NCBI GenBank assembly: GCA_019055375.1
Contig: JAHQIW010002010.1
Location: 62,001 to 126,000, forward strand
Direction of reading: 5' to 3'
From: Parelaphostrongylus tenuis
Taxonomy: Eukaryota; Nematoda; Chromadorea; Rhabditida; Metastrongylidae
DNA: 64,000 bases
The translations under genes and the position numbers were made by a program. This document shows, one piece after another, positions 38,601 through 45,078 of this stretch (positions are counted from its first letter, which is position 1; each line of letters starts with the position of its first letter). Under the pieces are notes generated by a model. That model did no database searches, was not told the DNA's origin, and saw only the letters and a list, made by a program, of their open reading frames with translations.

Positions 38601-41600
38601 AAAAGCTGAAGAAATTATCTAACTATCAGACCTCACTGGTCAATTCCATGTTCTGTCGGATTTTGTCACGTAATTCCTCTTCTAAAAGTGAAATTCGATC
38701 CTCTAATACCTCCACTTCGTGGGTTAGATTTCTCACATCTTTTGACTTTTTGAGCAATTTCGTCTCCTGAAAAAGAAACCACTATGATAAAGCAGAAAGT
38801 TATTTTGAAACGTATGTGATCCCAATATTTCCTATAACTGCAACCCGCTATTTTGCCCTTTGGAACAAGGCCTTTTTCGATTATCTTCATACTTTCATTA
38901 ATCATTTCATACTATTAATTTTGGAAAATTCAATACATTGATTTGAAAGAAACAGTTTAGACTGCCGCACTTGCGAAAATAATGTCGCTTTTCAAACTAA
39001 TCACATTGTTGATCAATTACGCAGCGCGACTCACATATAGCCGGCGATTTTTATTAACAAATTTAGTTTTACTTTCTCTGCTGAAAAATTTAGATACAGA
39101 CATATGACTTTAATACTCAAAGATTTCCTCTACACGTCCACTTCTTTCGAGCACGGGTTAGGCTGCTTAGCTTAGACTTGCTAGCGGATTTATTGTCAAT
39201 ATCAAATGGAAATCATAAGTCGACAGACCGAAGGAACAAAGTTGACTCTACAAGAACATTACAAAAAACTAGAAACATTCGGAAAGGAGAAAAAGTTTTT
39301 GGGAAAGAACAAAAAAGCACGCAGTAACGCGCGCAGCGGGTGCAACGTGATTTTATCTTCACTACTACTGCAGCGTGGAGTCTTTTCAGAAACCAAGTTC
39401 ATTTTTGAAACCATCGAAATTTGAACTTTCGCAGGATTATTTATAGTCTACTGAATGACTCTCCAGCAGAAAGACCTCTTCAAAAAAAAAGGTCCTCATA
39501 AAGGAAAAGAACCAAGGACCCATACCTTAGTTCCTACCACTTTTACATGTGCAGTGGCCTCCAGCTCAGCTTGAAGGCTCTCCACTCGTTTAACGAGTTG
39601 ATCGTTCCGAAATGTGAGGCTTTCGTTCTCAGTCTTCACTTTCCGCAGTTCAGCCTCCAGCTCTCGAACGGATTCCTAAAGAGATTATGTGAGCAGAATT
39701 GTAGGTCAAAGGGGTCGTATTTTTGGCATAAACAACCAGTCGACGAGCATTACAACATAACAAGAAACAAAAAAAAAAGAGGAAACTCAAGAGAGGCAGT
39801 AACAAGAGGAAAAATTCCTTTCCAAATAATTGAAAGTCATCACTCACATTCAGAGATTCGTTCTTCTTCCTCTCCGAAATTATCCCTTCCGAAAGGACCT
39901 TTGCATGAGAACGAAGCTAAAACTGTAAAAAGTATATAAATATCTATGCGAACTCGTTACTTCTGTTGCTTTTAGCAGTGATATGATTTCATGAATGGAA
40001 ATCTAAGAATACTGAGTGAAATGCAAAACATTCGACATTGGGTAAAAGTCGAACGAGCGTGTCATGCATATCAGAGGAGCATGCTACCACTGAACCATCG
40101 ATGTCGCTGTTCTGCTACAATTGACTCCTCAACACATCCTATCATAGCTGTTAGATACAAGCGATGACGTGACTCCTATAAGCCCGAAAGAAGGTCATTT
40201 CATAATGCTTATGCAGTCGCTGTCTTCCTAATTTATAAGGTCGTTCCATAAGTTCCGGCACAAGAGCAATAAACATCAAATTTATTGATCAGAAATAATT
40301 AAAAGTGCATGATTTTGGCATCGTTAAATTGCACAGAGCACGTGTGGCGCAATGCTTAGAGGTGCTCTGTCGCACACGAGGTCAATGGTTCGATCTTGCG
40401 CTCACAGCTCACCAAGCCAACCATCCCACCGGAGTCGGTGTATTGATATCAGACTGGTCTGACTTGTCTGAGAGGATAAGCAGTTCTCACTCGGTTCGGC
40501 GGGAAGCCACCGCGAGTCATTGAAAGGGCTAGATATGCATTCAATCACCTCAAACGAAGTTAAGAATTGGAGACGAATGCATGGCGCATCCCTCAGGGAC
40601 TGATGAACGCCAAAAGCTTTATCCTTTATCTTTGAATTGCATACTTTCTGGAGAATATTTTGGTATACAACTCGCCTATACTTGCTCTAAGATGGAGCTC
40701 TCTCGGGAACAAATTGGCTAGCTACTCATGCACGAATGGCGCATAAGGAAAATCTAGCGAAGCGACGCACACGATTAATGAAGCTTGGAGCTTAAGGCGA
40801 TGATACGGTTGCAGAAAGGGCGATCAGGAGGTGGTTCGCGAAGTTTAAAGCTGGAGAGAACAATGATGGAAGATCAGTCGCGTTCTGATGCCTATCACCT
40901 TGCTTCTTGATCCCGTAGTATCAAACCACTGCACTACCTATCCCCGAAATCTATCCATACATGATGGACACGGACGGCGCCATTATAAGGCACATATATG
41001 AGTTGGCGATTCATACGGGACCCAAGCGTTTGTGAATACTTCTGTTTTCAGAAGAATTATCCAACTACAGGCAAGAGTTGAATCTGCATTTCACCCATAT
41101 CGGAGGCGTGTCTATCACTACACCTTTGAGGTCTCCGCTCTGCTATCACACTTTTATCTGTTTCTTTGCCTAAGTCACAATATTCCACATGTGATTCTAA
41201 ACAACCTTAAGCCAAGAGAGTATGTGTATATTAAGCCTTTTATGAGGTTGGAAGGAGGCTTGACTTACAAAGTGCTAAACAGGTGTTTAGGTCTTTCAAC
41301 CTCATCAATAGCAAGGTGCTTAGCGTTTGACACGATCCTTTCTGAGGGCATATACCCACTACTGGAATTAACGACGAAGATGTTACACTACATAAGCAGG
41401 TTGAAAAGATCACTTCACACTTGTCAACATATCGTATCATGTCCATGATAAGATCCGACATTGTAGCGATTAACAGTCAATTGCTCATGGTTCGTAAAAT
41501 GGATACTACCTTTATATTTGACTGCTTTTTGAGACCTCTCCTTAAAACTTATATAATCTGATAACGAAATCCTTTTCTGTTCAACCACTTTTAGCAATGA

Positions 41601-42252
41601 TAGATGTTATGATAAACCCAAAGATGCAGAGTGATGTGCAAAACTTTTGCGTCAGGTGGGGCTCGAACCCACATTTCACCATATCCGGAGGCGCGTGCTC
41701 GAACCATTTAACTGTCGACCTGTCTGACTACCGTTCTTTCTACGCTAATCTGATAAGATATTCCAAGCTTTCATGATGTCTCTTATGGCACTTACAAAGT
41801 GCCTGAGTAAAGTCATCAGCCACGAGCAATCAGTCGTTAATCACTACAATGTCGGGTGATCTTATCGCTAGACATGTAGTGATCTGTCACCTCTGCAGTT
41901 TGACGTGATCTGTTCACTTTGCGCAAGTAGTCTAACATCTTCGTCGTCGATTCATTAGCATGCAAGGGGTATATTGCCCTTACAAGGGGTTGGTTAAAAC
42001 GAAAGGCACCATGCTACTGATGAGGCTGAAAGGCCGAAACACATGCCTAGCACTTTATAAGTGCCATGAGGGACCTCGCTGAAAAGCTTGAAATATGTCA
42101 CTATATTACGGATTGTTCTAAGCGAGGTCTCTGTAAATATCTGAATATAAAGGGATTGCTCGAGTTTTTCCACTCACTTTAGCATACTCGTTCGAAAGTC
42201 TATCATATCTGATGTTGACGTCGGTGGTAAACGACACTGACGAAACAGACAT
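24122..42252 (-). CDS. PPP1R21: PPP1R21-type (KLRAQ, FERRY-complex) coiled-coil protein, spliced
   Basis: Exons seen, 5' to 3': 42252-42178, 39916-39848, 39675-39526, 38766-38632, 38542-38381, 37438-37342, 36535-36431, 36094-35987, 33861-33760, 31554-31394, 31239-31100, 30553-30432, 30355-30243, 24622-24508, 24456-24357, 24304-24122 (stop), about 645 residues. Key matches to the vertebrate protein are '[18 protein letters not shown]' (third exon), 'FPTATKR...[10 protein letters not shown]' (tenth) and '[14 protein letters not shown]' (last). The family is a long coiled coil in an early-endosome complex that links mRNA to Rab5. Most junctions fit in phase. Those at 37342/36535, 33760/31554 and 24357/24304 are one base off or need an unseen exon; the 33760-33861 exon is the weakest. 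The 5.6-kb intron 24623-30242 and most others are full of mobile elements. Human PPP1R21 is about 780 residues, so some sequence is missing or divergent. Confidence 0.85.
24660..25665. other. Intron of the PPP1R21-type gene, nothing recognised
   Basis: Plus-strand open frames of 60 and 116 codons (24898-25489) are unrecognised and lie antisense within the intron. Confidence 0.4.
25670..26510. mobile_element. MITE-A copy, intronic
   Basis: Left end near 25680-25800 ('CATAGGAGTGTTAGTATCAC'), interior with 'AACTCGATCTTGTTTCCCTG', and right end near 26370-26460 ('CCACGTATGGCTTTAGCCAG') in inverted orientation. Confidence 0.6.
26515..27055. other. Intronic non-coding stretch
   Basis: An AT-rich 112-codon minus frame (26696-27034) is unrecognised. 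Confidence 0.35.
27060..27285 (-). repeat. tRNA-SINE 1, intronic
   Basis: Minus strand: body with 'AACTCAGTCTAGCTGACAGC'-type sequence upstream of a tRNA-like segment (27105-27170) with 'GGTAATGGTAGTAGCACGCG'. The anticodon arm is degenerate. Confidence 0.55.
27316..27545 (-). repeat. tRNA-SINE 2, head missing, intronic
   Basis: The minus strand carries the full SINE 2 body and tail ('GATTGATCAACGCCGAGAGC', 'TTTATCCTT'-like end), with the tRNA head lost. An AT-rich ATGTA(C/T)ATA tract (27285-27315) borders the tail side. Confidence 0.65.
27560..28220. mobile_element. MITE-A copy, partial, intronic
   Basis: Blocks at 27650-27750 and 28130-28200 ('AAATCTAAGCTTTCGAATGA') are inverted end segments. 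The middle holds unrelated sequence. Confidence 0.5.
28350..28430 (-). repeat. tRNA-like segment (tRNA-SINE 1), intronic
   Basis: Minus strand: 'CTCTGTGGCGTAGTGGTAG' A box and 'GGTTCAATTCCCGCCTGA' B box/T arm. There is no foldable anticodon arm. Confidence 0.65.
28530..29190. repeat. Two TTAA-type repeat pieces in inverted order, intronic
   Basis: 'TTTTCGGGATCATAGACCC' (from about 28540) and its inverted relative 'GGTCCCGAAAGG' (29177-29188) resemble the ends of repeats at 42547, 54985 and 55365, which begin TTAACCCTTTCGGGACC. Confidence 0.4.
29195..29925. other. Intronic stretch, one unexplained open frame
   Basis: A 104-codon minus frame (29274-29588) lies between known exons. Its C-terminal part could be an alternative exon but does not match the family. 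I do not annotate it as coding. Confidence 0.3.
29930..30110 (-). repeat. tRNA-SINE 3, intronic
   Basis: Shares 'GAGGATAGCC..GTTGTGGTGTTC' and 'CTGCCGGAGAG' with the copy at 61212-61378. It is the body of a SINE whose tRNA head resembles Leu/Ser-type 'GTGGCCAAGTGG'. Confidence 0.55.
30690..30765 (-). repeat. tRNA-like segment (tRNA-SINE 1), intronic
   Basis: The minus strand has 'GTGTAGTGGTAAGCGAGTC' followed by 'GGTTCAACTCTCGCTTGAGG'. Confidence 0.6.
30878..30955 (+). repeat. tRNA-like segment (tRNA-SINE 1), intronic
   Basis: Plus strand: a degenerate A box and a clear T arm/B box 'GAGGGTTCGACTCCCGCC'. It faces the copy at 30690 head to head. Confidence 0.6.
31560..32840. other. Intron, nothing recognised
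   Basis: At least one PPP1R21-type exon should lie between 31554 and 33760 to correct phase, but I could not identify it. Confidence 0.3.
32849..32899. repeat. Perfect short palindrome from a tRNA-SINE end
   Basis: Arms of about 24 bp ('AGAATTGAGTGGTGAGCAAA..') face each other across a few bases. The arm is the 3' flank of the tRNA-like elements at 44220, 53014 and 60988, but the tRNA-like core is absent. Confidence 0.85.
33500..33705. repeat. Two tRNA-like segments, intronic
   Basis: One on the minus strand (33508-33578, 'TCTAGTGGTTAACATAAG' A-box side) and one on the plus strand (33632-33705, 'GTTGAACTCCACTTGAGG' T-arm side). Both are degenerate. Confidence 0.5.
34010..34755. mobile_element. 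MITE-A copy, intronic, well preserved ends
   Basis: The left end starts near 'AGACGGCGACAAATGA' (34011-34026). The right end is its inverted counterpart (34735-34752, 'TCGCCGTCGATAG'). Both continue into the 'GTTAGTGATCATTCG' and 'GCTAGCGC' blocks. Confidence 0.7.
34896..35090 (-). repeat. tRNA-SINE 1, intronic
   Basis: Minus strand: body ('TTAACGTAATTGGGTTAG') and tRNA-like segment (34898-34965). Confidence 0.5.
35094..35330. repeat. TTAA-type GC-rich repeat, intronic
   Basis: Related to 14725-14890 and 62336-62509 ('CAGCTACTGTAACGGTGGCG', 'GGCAGATAGG'). It ends at '..CAAAGCGTTAAC' (35325). Confidence 0.4.
35408..35735. repeat. Low-complexity (TA/CATATA)n tract
   Basis: About 330 bp of alternating pyrimidine/purine (ACATATATAT, GTATATA) sequence. 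The Tyr/Ile-rich open frames on both strands are artefacts of the repeat. Confidence 0.95.
35797..35870 (+). repeat. tRNA-like segment (tRNA-SINE 1), intronic
   Basis: Plus strand: 'GGCCTCAGTGGCGTAGTGG' head and 'GGGTTCAACTCGTACCTGGG' T arm. The anticodon arm is degenerate. Confidence 0.65.
36601..37109. mobile_element. piggyBac-like non-autonomous element with TTAA ends, intronic
   Basis: TTAA at 36601-36604 and 37106-37109 flank inverted ends (CCCTTTGGGA with TCCCTAAAGGG). The interior contains a MITE-A-like segment and a homopolymer run. TTAA targets with CCC...GGG ends are typical of piggyBac. There is no transposase inside. Confidence 0.6.
37610..38365. mobile_element. MITE-A copy, intronic
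   Basis: Inverted end blocks lie near 37670-37730 and 38260-38320. The interior includes 'ATGTGAAACTCGATC' and 'GCATAGCATTGGA', as in other copies. Confidence 0.5.
39070..39380. repeat. Family B repeat, partial, intronic
   Basis: Shares 'GGTTAGGCTGCTTAGC' and 'CAAATGGAAATCATAAG'-like blocks with 7540-7760 and 20980-21200. Confidence 0.4.
40040..40125 (-). repeat. tRNA-like segment (tRNA-SINE 1), intronic
   Basis: Minus strand: 'GATGGTTCAGTGGTAGCATG' A box region and degenerate T arm. Confidence 0.55.
40238..40890 (+). mobile_element. Mariner 5' end interrupted by a nested tRNA-SINE 2
   Basis: The mariner terminus 'GGTCGTTCCATAAGTTCCGG' (from 40241) continues to about 40332 and resumes after 40622 with the start of the transposase ('MELSREQIG'-like, then the '[17 protein letters not shown]' helix-turn-helix region). 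Stops and a frame change make it a fragment. A complete SINE 2 (tRNA head, body, TTTATC tail) occupies about 40333-40622, so the SINE inserted after the mariner. Confidence 0.8.
40333..40622 (+). repeat. tRNA-SINE 2, full length, inside mariner
   Basis: Head 'GTGTGGCGCAATGCTTAGAG' with B box 'GGTTCGATCTT', body with 'CCACCGGAGTCGG' and 'GCGGGAAGCCACCGCGAGTC', and tail 'GCTTTATCCTTTATCTTTG'. Confidence 0.8.
41060..41140 (-). repeat. tRNA-like segment (tRNA-SINE 1), intronic
   Basis: The minus strand has 'AAAGGTGTAGTGATAGACAC' and a T-arm remnant. The long plus frame through it (41032-41448) is not considered coding. Confidence 0.5.
41640..41725 (-). repeat. tRNA-like segment with SINE 1 3' flank, intronic
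   Basis: Minus strand: T arm 'GGGTTCGAGCCCCACCTGA', then the 'GCAAAAGTTTTGCACATCAC'-type flank and the small hairpin seen after other copies. Confidence 0.6.
41765..42115. mobile_element. Head-to-head hammerhead palindrome, second subfamily, decayed
   Basis: The right arm (plus, about 42000-42115) holds a nearly complete hammerhead followed by hairpin GCACTT/AAGTGC and 'AAAGCTTGAAATAT'. The left arm (41765-41870) is its inverted relative: the same hairpin and 'AAAGCTTGGAATAT' on the minus strand, with CTGATGA but no GAAA half. The layout matches the loci at 5.1-5.8 kb and 51.7-52.4 kb. Confidence 0.6.
42012..42052 (+). ncRNA. Hammerhead motif with altered cleavage-site base
   Basis: Stem I is a perfect 5-bp helix (TGCTA with TAGCA), the core is CTGATGA at 42017-42023, stem II is GGCT/GGCC-type around GAAA, and CGAAA is present. 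The base that should be U16.1 before the cleavage nucleotide is C (42046), breaking the A15.1-U16.1 pair. It is probably inactive. Confidence 0.7.
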
Positions 42253-42258
42253 TCACCT
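42250..42258 (-). promoter_or_regulatory. Splice acceptor next to start codon (probable trans-splice site)
   Basis: TTTTTTCCAG/GTGA precedes the ATG (42252-42250) of the PPP1R21-type gene by 4 nt on the minus strand. Such spacing is typical of nematode spliced-leader addition, and its position about 450 bp downstream of the RMND5 stop would fit an SL2 site in an operon. No leader evidence is available here. Confidence 0.55.
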
Positions 42259-42544
42259 GGAAAAAACACACGATATATCAATTAACACAAGAAAAAATCA
42301 ATTTGAAACGCATATTAGGGAGTAATCCCCGCTTATTCTATTAGTCGGAAATACTTATATCCTCAGCTTTATTACATATAAATTACAAAGTACCAATAGA
42401 ATGAGAGAAGAGGGAAATATACAATATTCAGACATCAGTGACACCTTGGGCACTTCTAGTTCCAGCAAAGATATTTTGAAAACATAGAAAAACGTTCGAA
42501 ACATGCAAATATGTATAGCCTGCTAAGTACAATGAAGATAAATA

Positions 42545-42665
42545 CAATTAACCCTCATGGGACCATGGACCACGGCCTCGACGTCTCCAACCCCCCGCAT
42601 GCTACTAGACACAAAACGCTGGAGGTTAGAGACGCAGAGGCCGTGGATCCACGGTTCCGAAAGGG
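42545..42665. repeat. Short inverted TTAA-type repeat
   Basis: 'TTAACCCTCATGGGACCATGG' region (42548-42568) and 'CCACGGTTCCGAAAGGG' (42650-42666) are imperfect inverted ends around a 'CGTCTCCAACC..GGTTAGAGACGC' core. The pattern resembles the other TTAA/CCC elements. Confidence 0.5.
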
Positions 42666-42703
42666 CTGACTCACTACAAGGAGGGAGCGATAAACTCAAT
42701 GAC

Positions 42704-43852
42704 TCAAAAATAAACCTGTTTTGCATCATTTTGATGGGACTCCTCTGGACAATAGGGGCATTTCAATCTATTATTCCTATGATTACTACACAATTTGTTA
42801 ACAGCTTCTCGGGATATGACATGACCACAAGTGAGCCTCATAGGCGGGTTATTATCTGTACTTTGTTGACGTAAAATTGGGCAAGTGAACGTCGAATGGA
42901 CATATTCGTCGATTTTCACTTCAACTGGAAGCTCCTCGCCGCTGAATAGGTGATCCTGGCGATTGACCATCACCTGCTTCAAGTTCATCAGAATCGGCAC
43001 AGCTCGCATCCCAGTCGAAATTATGTTTCCGAAACGAGTGTCGCTTGAGGCGAGGGCGACCGACATCCTCGACTCCAACAGTGGCCACGCCAGTGGATTG
43101 AACAATGCCTCGTAACGAGGGTCGTTACAGTCCTTCGCCAGGACCACAGCTCCCATTAGTCGGGCCGTTTCCTGCTCGTAACCGAACGATGAGAGTTGTC
43201 GACCAAACTGCAGTGCTTCAACTCTTTTGCCGTCTTGAATCAGAGCTATCATGTGCTGCTGCAGAAGGTCATAGTGCAGTTTTGAGTCGCTATGAGGATT
43301 CTGCTTCAGCCAAGCCACGGCCGGAGCGATATCCTGGTTTCTCAGTGATTCCATTATCCAATCAATCACTTTCCTGTTCGCAAGATAGTCGTCTATACGG
43401 CCACCTAATGCCGCTTCTTTCACAAGGATTTCTGCAACATTCGTAAGACCGCACGTCATTAGATAGTCACAAATCATGCCGTTCACAAGACGTTCGGCTT
43501 TCGAGTCTCGTTCGATGTCTTTTTCGTTTCGAATTAGACCTCCGATTTCCTTATGTGTTGCTTTATCTATGTCTTTGCCAATCTGCGATACGGCGTGATG
43601 TAGCGACTTGTGATGAGCGAGCATTTGAGTTAATGTCTCTTCACCTCGGGAAGCGACTTTTTCCAGCAGAATCTGGGCAGTCACTGACATATCGGGCAAA
43701 GCACCATCGGAGAAGAGTTCTCGATCATAAAGGTTCGTGCTCGTTAACACCTTCGACATATTCGCATCCCACGTGGCCTCGAACTTGTCCAACTCTTCTG
43801 ATAAGTGGTTCAAAGCCGACGCGATTTCAACCAAAGACTCGCTCTTTTCCAT
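42704..43852 (-). CDS. RMND5: RMND5-type GID/CTLH E3 ubiquitin ligase subunit
   Basis: A 382-residue protein in one uninterrupted exon; human RMND5A has about 391. It carries LisH (about 118-150), CTLH (about 158-215), then CRA, then a degenerate RING at 322-370 with C324, C342-H344, C365 and C368. 'ILRQQSTDNNPPMRLTCGH' and the C-terminal 'DAKQVYF' are signature matches. With MAEA it forms the catalytic RING pair of the GID/CTLH ligase, which ubiquitinates metabolic and developmental regulators in cytoplasm and nucleus. The ATG at 43852 was chosen because an acceptor lies 7 nt upstream; an in-frame GTG at 43855 is not needed. The lack of introns contrasts with the neighbours. The porcupine gene ends 1.2 kb upstream and the PPP1R21-type gene starts 0.45 kb downstream on the same strand. 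Confidence 0.95.
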   Translation of the reverse strand: MEKSESLVEIASALNHLSEELDKFEATWDANMSKVLTSTNLYDRELFSDGALPDMSVTAQILLEKVASRGEETLTQMLAHHKSLHHAVSQIGKDIDKATHKEIGGLIRNEKDIERDSKAERLVNGMICDYLMTCGLTNVAEILVKEAALGGRIDDYLANRKVIDWIMESLRNQDIAPAVAWLKQNPHSDSKLHYDLLQQHMIALIQDGKRVEALQFGRQLSSFGYEQETARLMGAVVLAKDCNDPRYEALFNPLAWPLLESRMSVALASSDTRFGNIISTGMRAVPILMNLKQVMVNRQDHLFSGEELPVEVKIDEYVHSTFTCPILRQQSTDNNPPMRLTCGHVISREAVNKLCSNHRNNRLKCPYCPEESHQNDAKQVYF

Positions 43853-43854
43853 CA

Positions 43855-43864
43855 CGAACCTGAA
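43855..43864 (-). promoter_or_regulatory. Splice acceptor 7 nt before RMND5 start (probable trans-splice site)
   Basis: Minus strand reads TTATTCAG/GTTCGTG then ATG. No upstream exon with coding potential is apparent, so spliced-leader addition is the simplest reading. Confidence 0.55.
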
Positions 43865-43869
43865 TAAGA

Positions 43870-44210
43870 TCAGCAGTTATTGTGCAACATCACATATTCT
43901 GGAATCTCAAAGAGCTTCCAACAGTTTGAAAGTACCAAGGAAATCCAATATGAAATAACAAAAGAACTTCAGCAGCTTCGAACGATTTATAGCAAGCTCT
44001 ATGTTTTTTTTTTCGTAATTCAAGGCAATGTTTCAAATATACAAATTCAAAGACGAGTCTAGTGTTGTTAGAAAGATGAGTATCAAGTTGAGAGCTGATG
44101 ACGAAAGTATAATCAAGAACCGTTGCTAAAATCTTGCTAAAGTATGATTTAACGAGTTTTTACAAACTAAAAATAAAAGTCAAAAGCAGATGGACGAGTA
44201 TCGAAATAAA
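43870..44210. other. Intergenic spacer upstream of RMND5
   Basis: AT-rich. Promoter elements could not be identified with confidence. Confidence 0.4.
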
Positions 44211-44214
44211 TAAC

Positions 44215-44815
44215 AATAAAGAAAAACTGGAGAATTGAGTGGTGAACAAAAACACGGCCTCAGGCGGGAATCGAACCCACGTTTCATCCTATCCAGGGAC
44301 GCGTGCTCTACCACTACACCACTGAGGCACATTTGTCCGACCACTCATTCTTCAACATCTCAATGTTAGCTATCAGCCACCAACCATTGACAGGTTTGAT
44401 CCGATATGCGATTTCGCTTTATAAACCCAGTTGAGCTGATAGCTATTCTATTCATTTCTCTTAGTTATATAAGTAACATAATAACACAGCGAAAAAAGCA
44501 GTGAAAATACTATAATTTCGAGTATTAGTAGTTAGAATAGCTGTCAGCTCAACTGGGTTTATAAAGCGAAATCGCATACCCGACCAAACCTGTCAAAGGT
44601 TGGTGGCTGATAGCTAACACTGAGTTCTTGAAGAATGAGTGGTTGGACAAATGTGCCTCAGCGGTGTAGTGGTAGAGCACGCGTCCCCGGATAGTATGAA
44701 ACGTGGGTTCGATTCCCGCCTGAGGCCGTGTTTTTGTTCACCACTCAATTCTCTTAGTTATATAAGTAACATAATAACACTGCGAAAAAAGCAGTAAAAA
44801 TACTATAATTTTAAA
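44215..44815. repeat. Large palindrome of two tRNA-SINE 1 copies
   Basis: A minus-strand copy (tRNA-like 44259-44330) and a plus-strand copy (44656-44730) face each other head to head, sharing 5' bodies ('CAGCTCAACTGGGTTTATAA' and its complement) and 3' flanks ('CACCACTCAATTCTC', then a small CACTGC/GCAGTG hairpin and 'ACTATAATTT'). Acceptor and T arms fold; the anticodon arm does not. The arm similarity is high, implying a recent or gene-converted event. Confidence 0.85.
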
Positions 44816-44934
44816 AACTGGAGATTCAATAAATAATCCAAGAAAACTGTACACCATCGATTGGTACAAACTATGTAAACGAAGAAGATTCTCGAAAACA
44901 AGCGAGCCAAAAATGCTCAGTGGTATGCAAAACA

Positions 44935-45015
44935 GTCGTCCTCAGGTGGGAGTTGAACTTATGTTCTACATATATCGTGGGCGCGAGTTACCACTACACC
45001 ACCAAGGGCCCTATT
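44935..45015 (-). repeat. tRNA-like segment (tRNA-SINE 1)
   Basis: The minus strand shows 'TTGGTGGTGTAGTGGTAACT' and 'AGTTCAACTCCCACCTGAGG'. It lies between RMND5 and the porcupine stop. Confidence 0.6.
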
Positions 45016-45078
45016 TGCTACCACGCTTTCAGCTATAAAGAAGCAAAATAAAGAATATTCATGGATTATACAAACGAT

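Noticed and set aside
41032..41448. 138-codon plus-strand open frame
   Set aside because: It runs through a tRNA-like repeat, has no recognisable domain and lies antisense in an intron.
42557..42874. Plus-strand 105-codon frame near RMND5
   Set aside because: It is antisense to the conserved RING-coding end of RMND5 and a TTAA-type repeat, with no features of its own.
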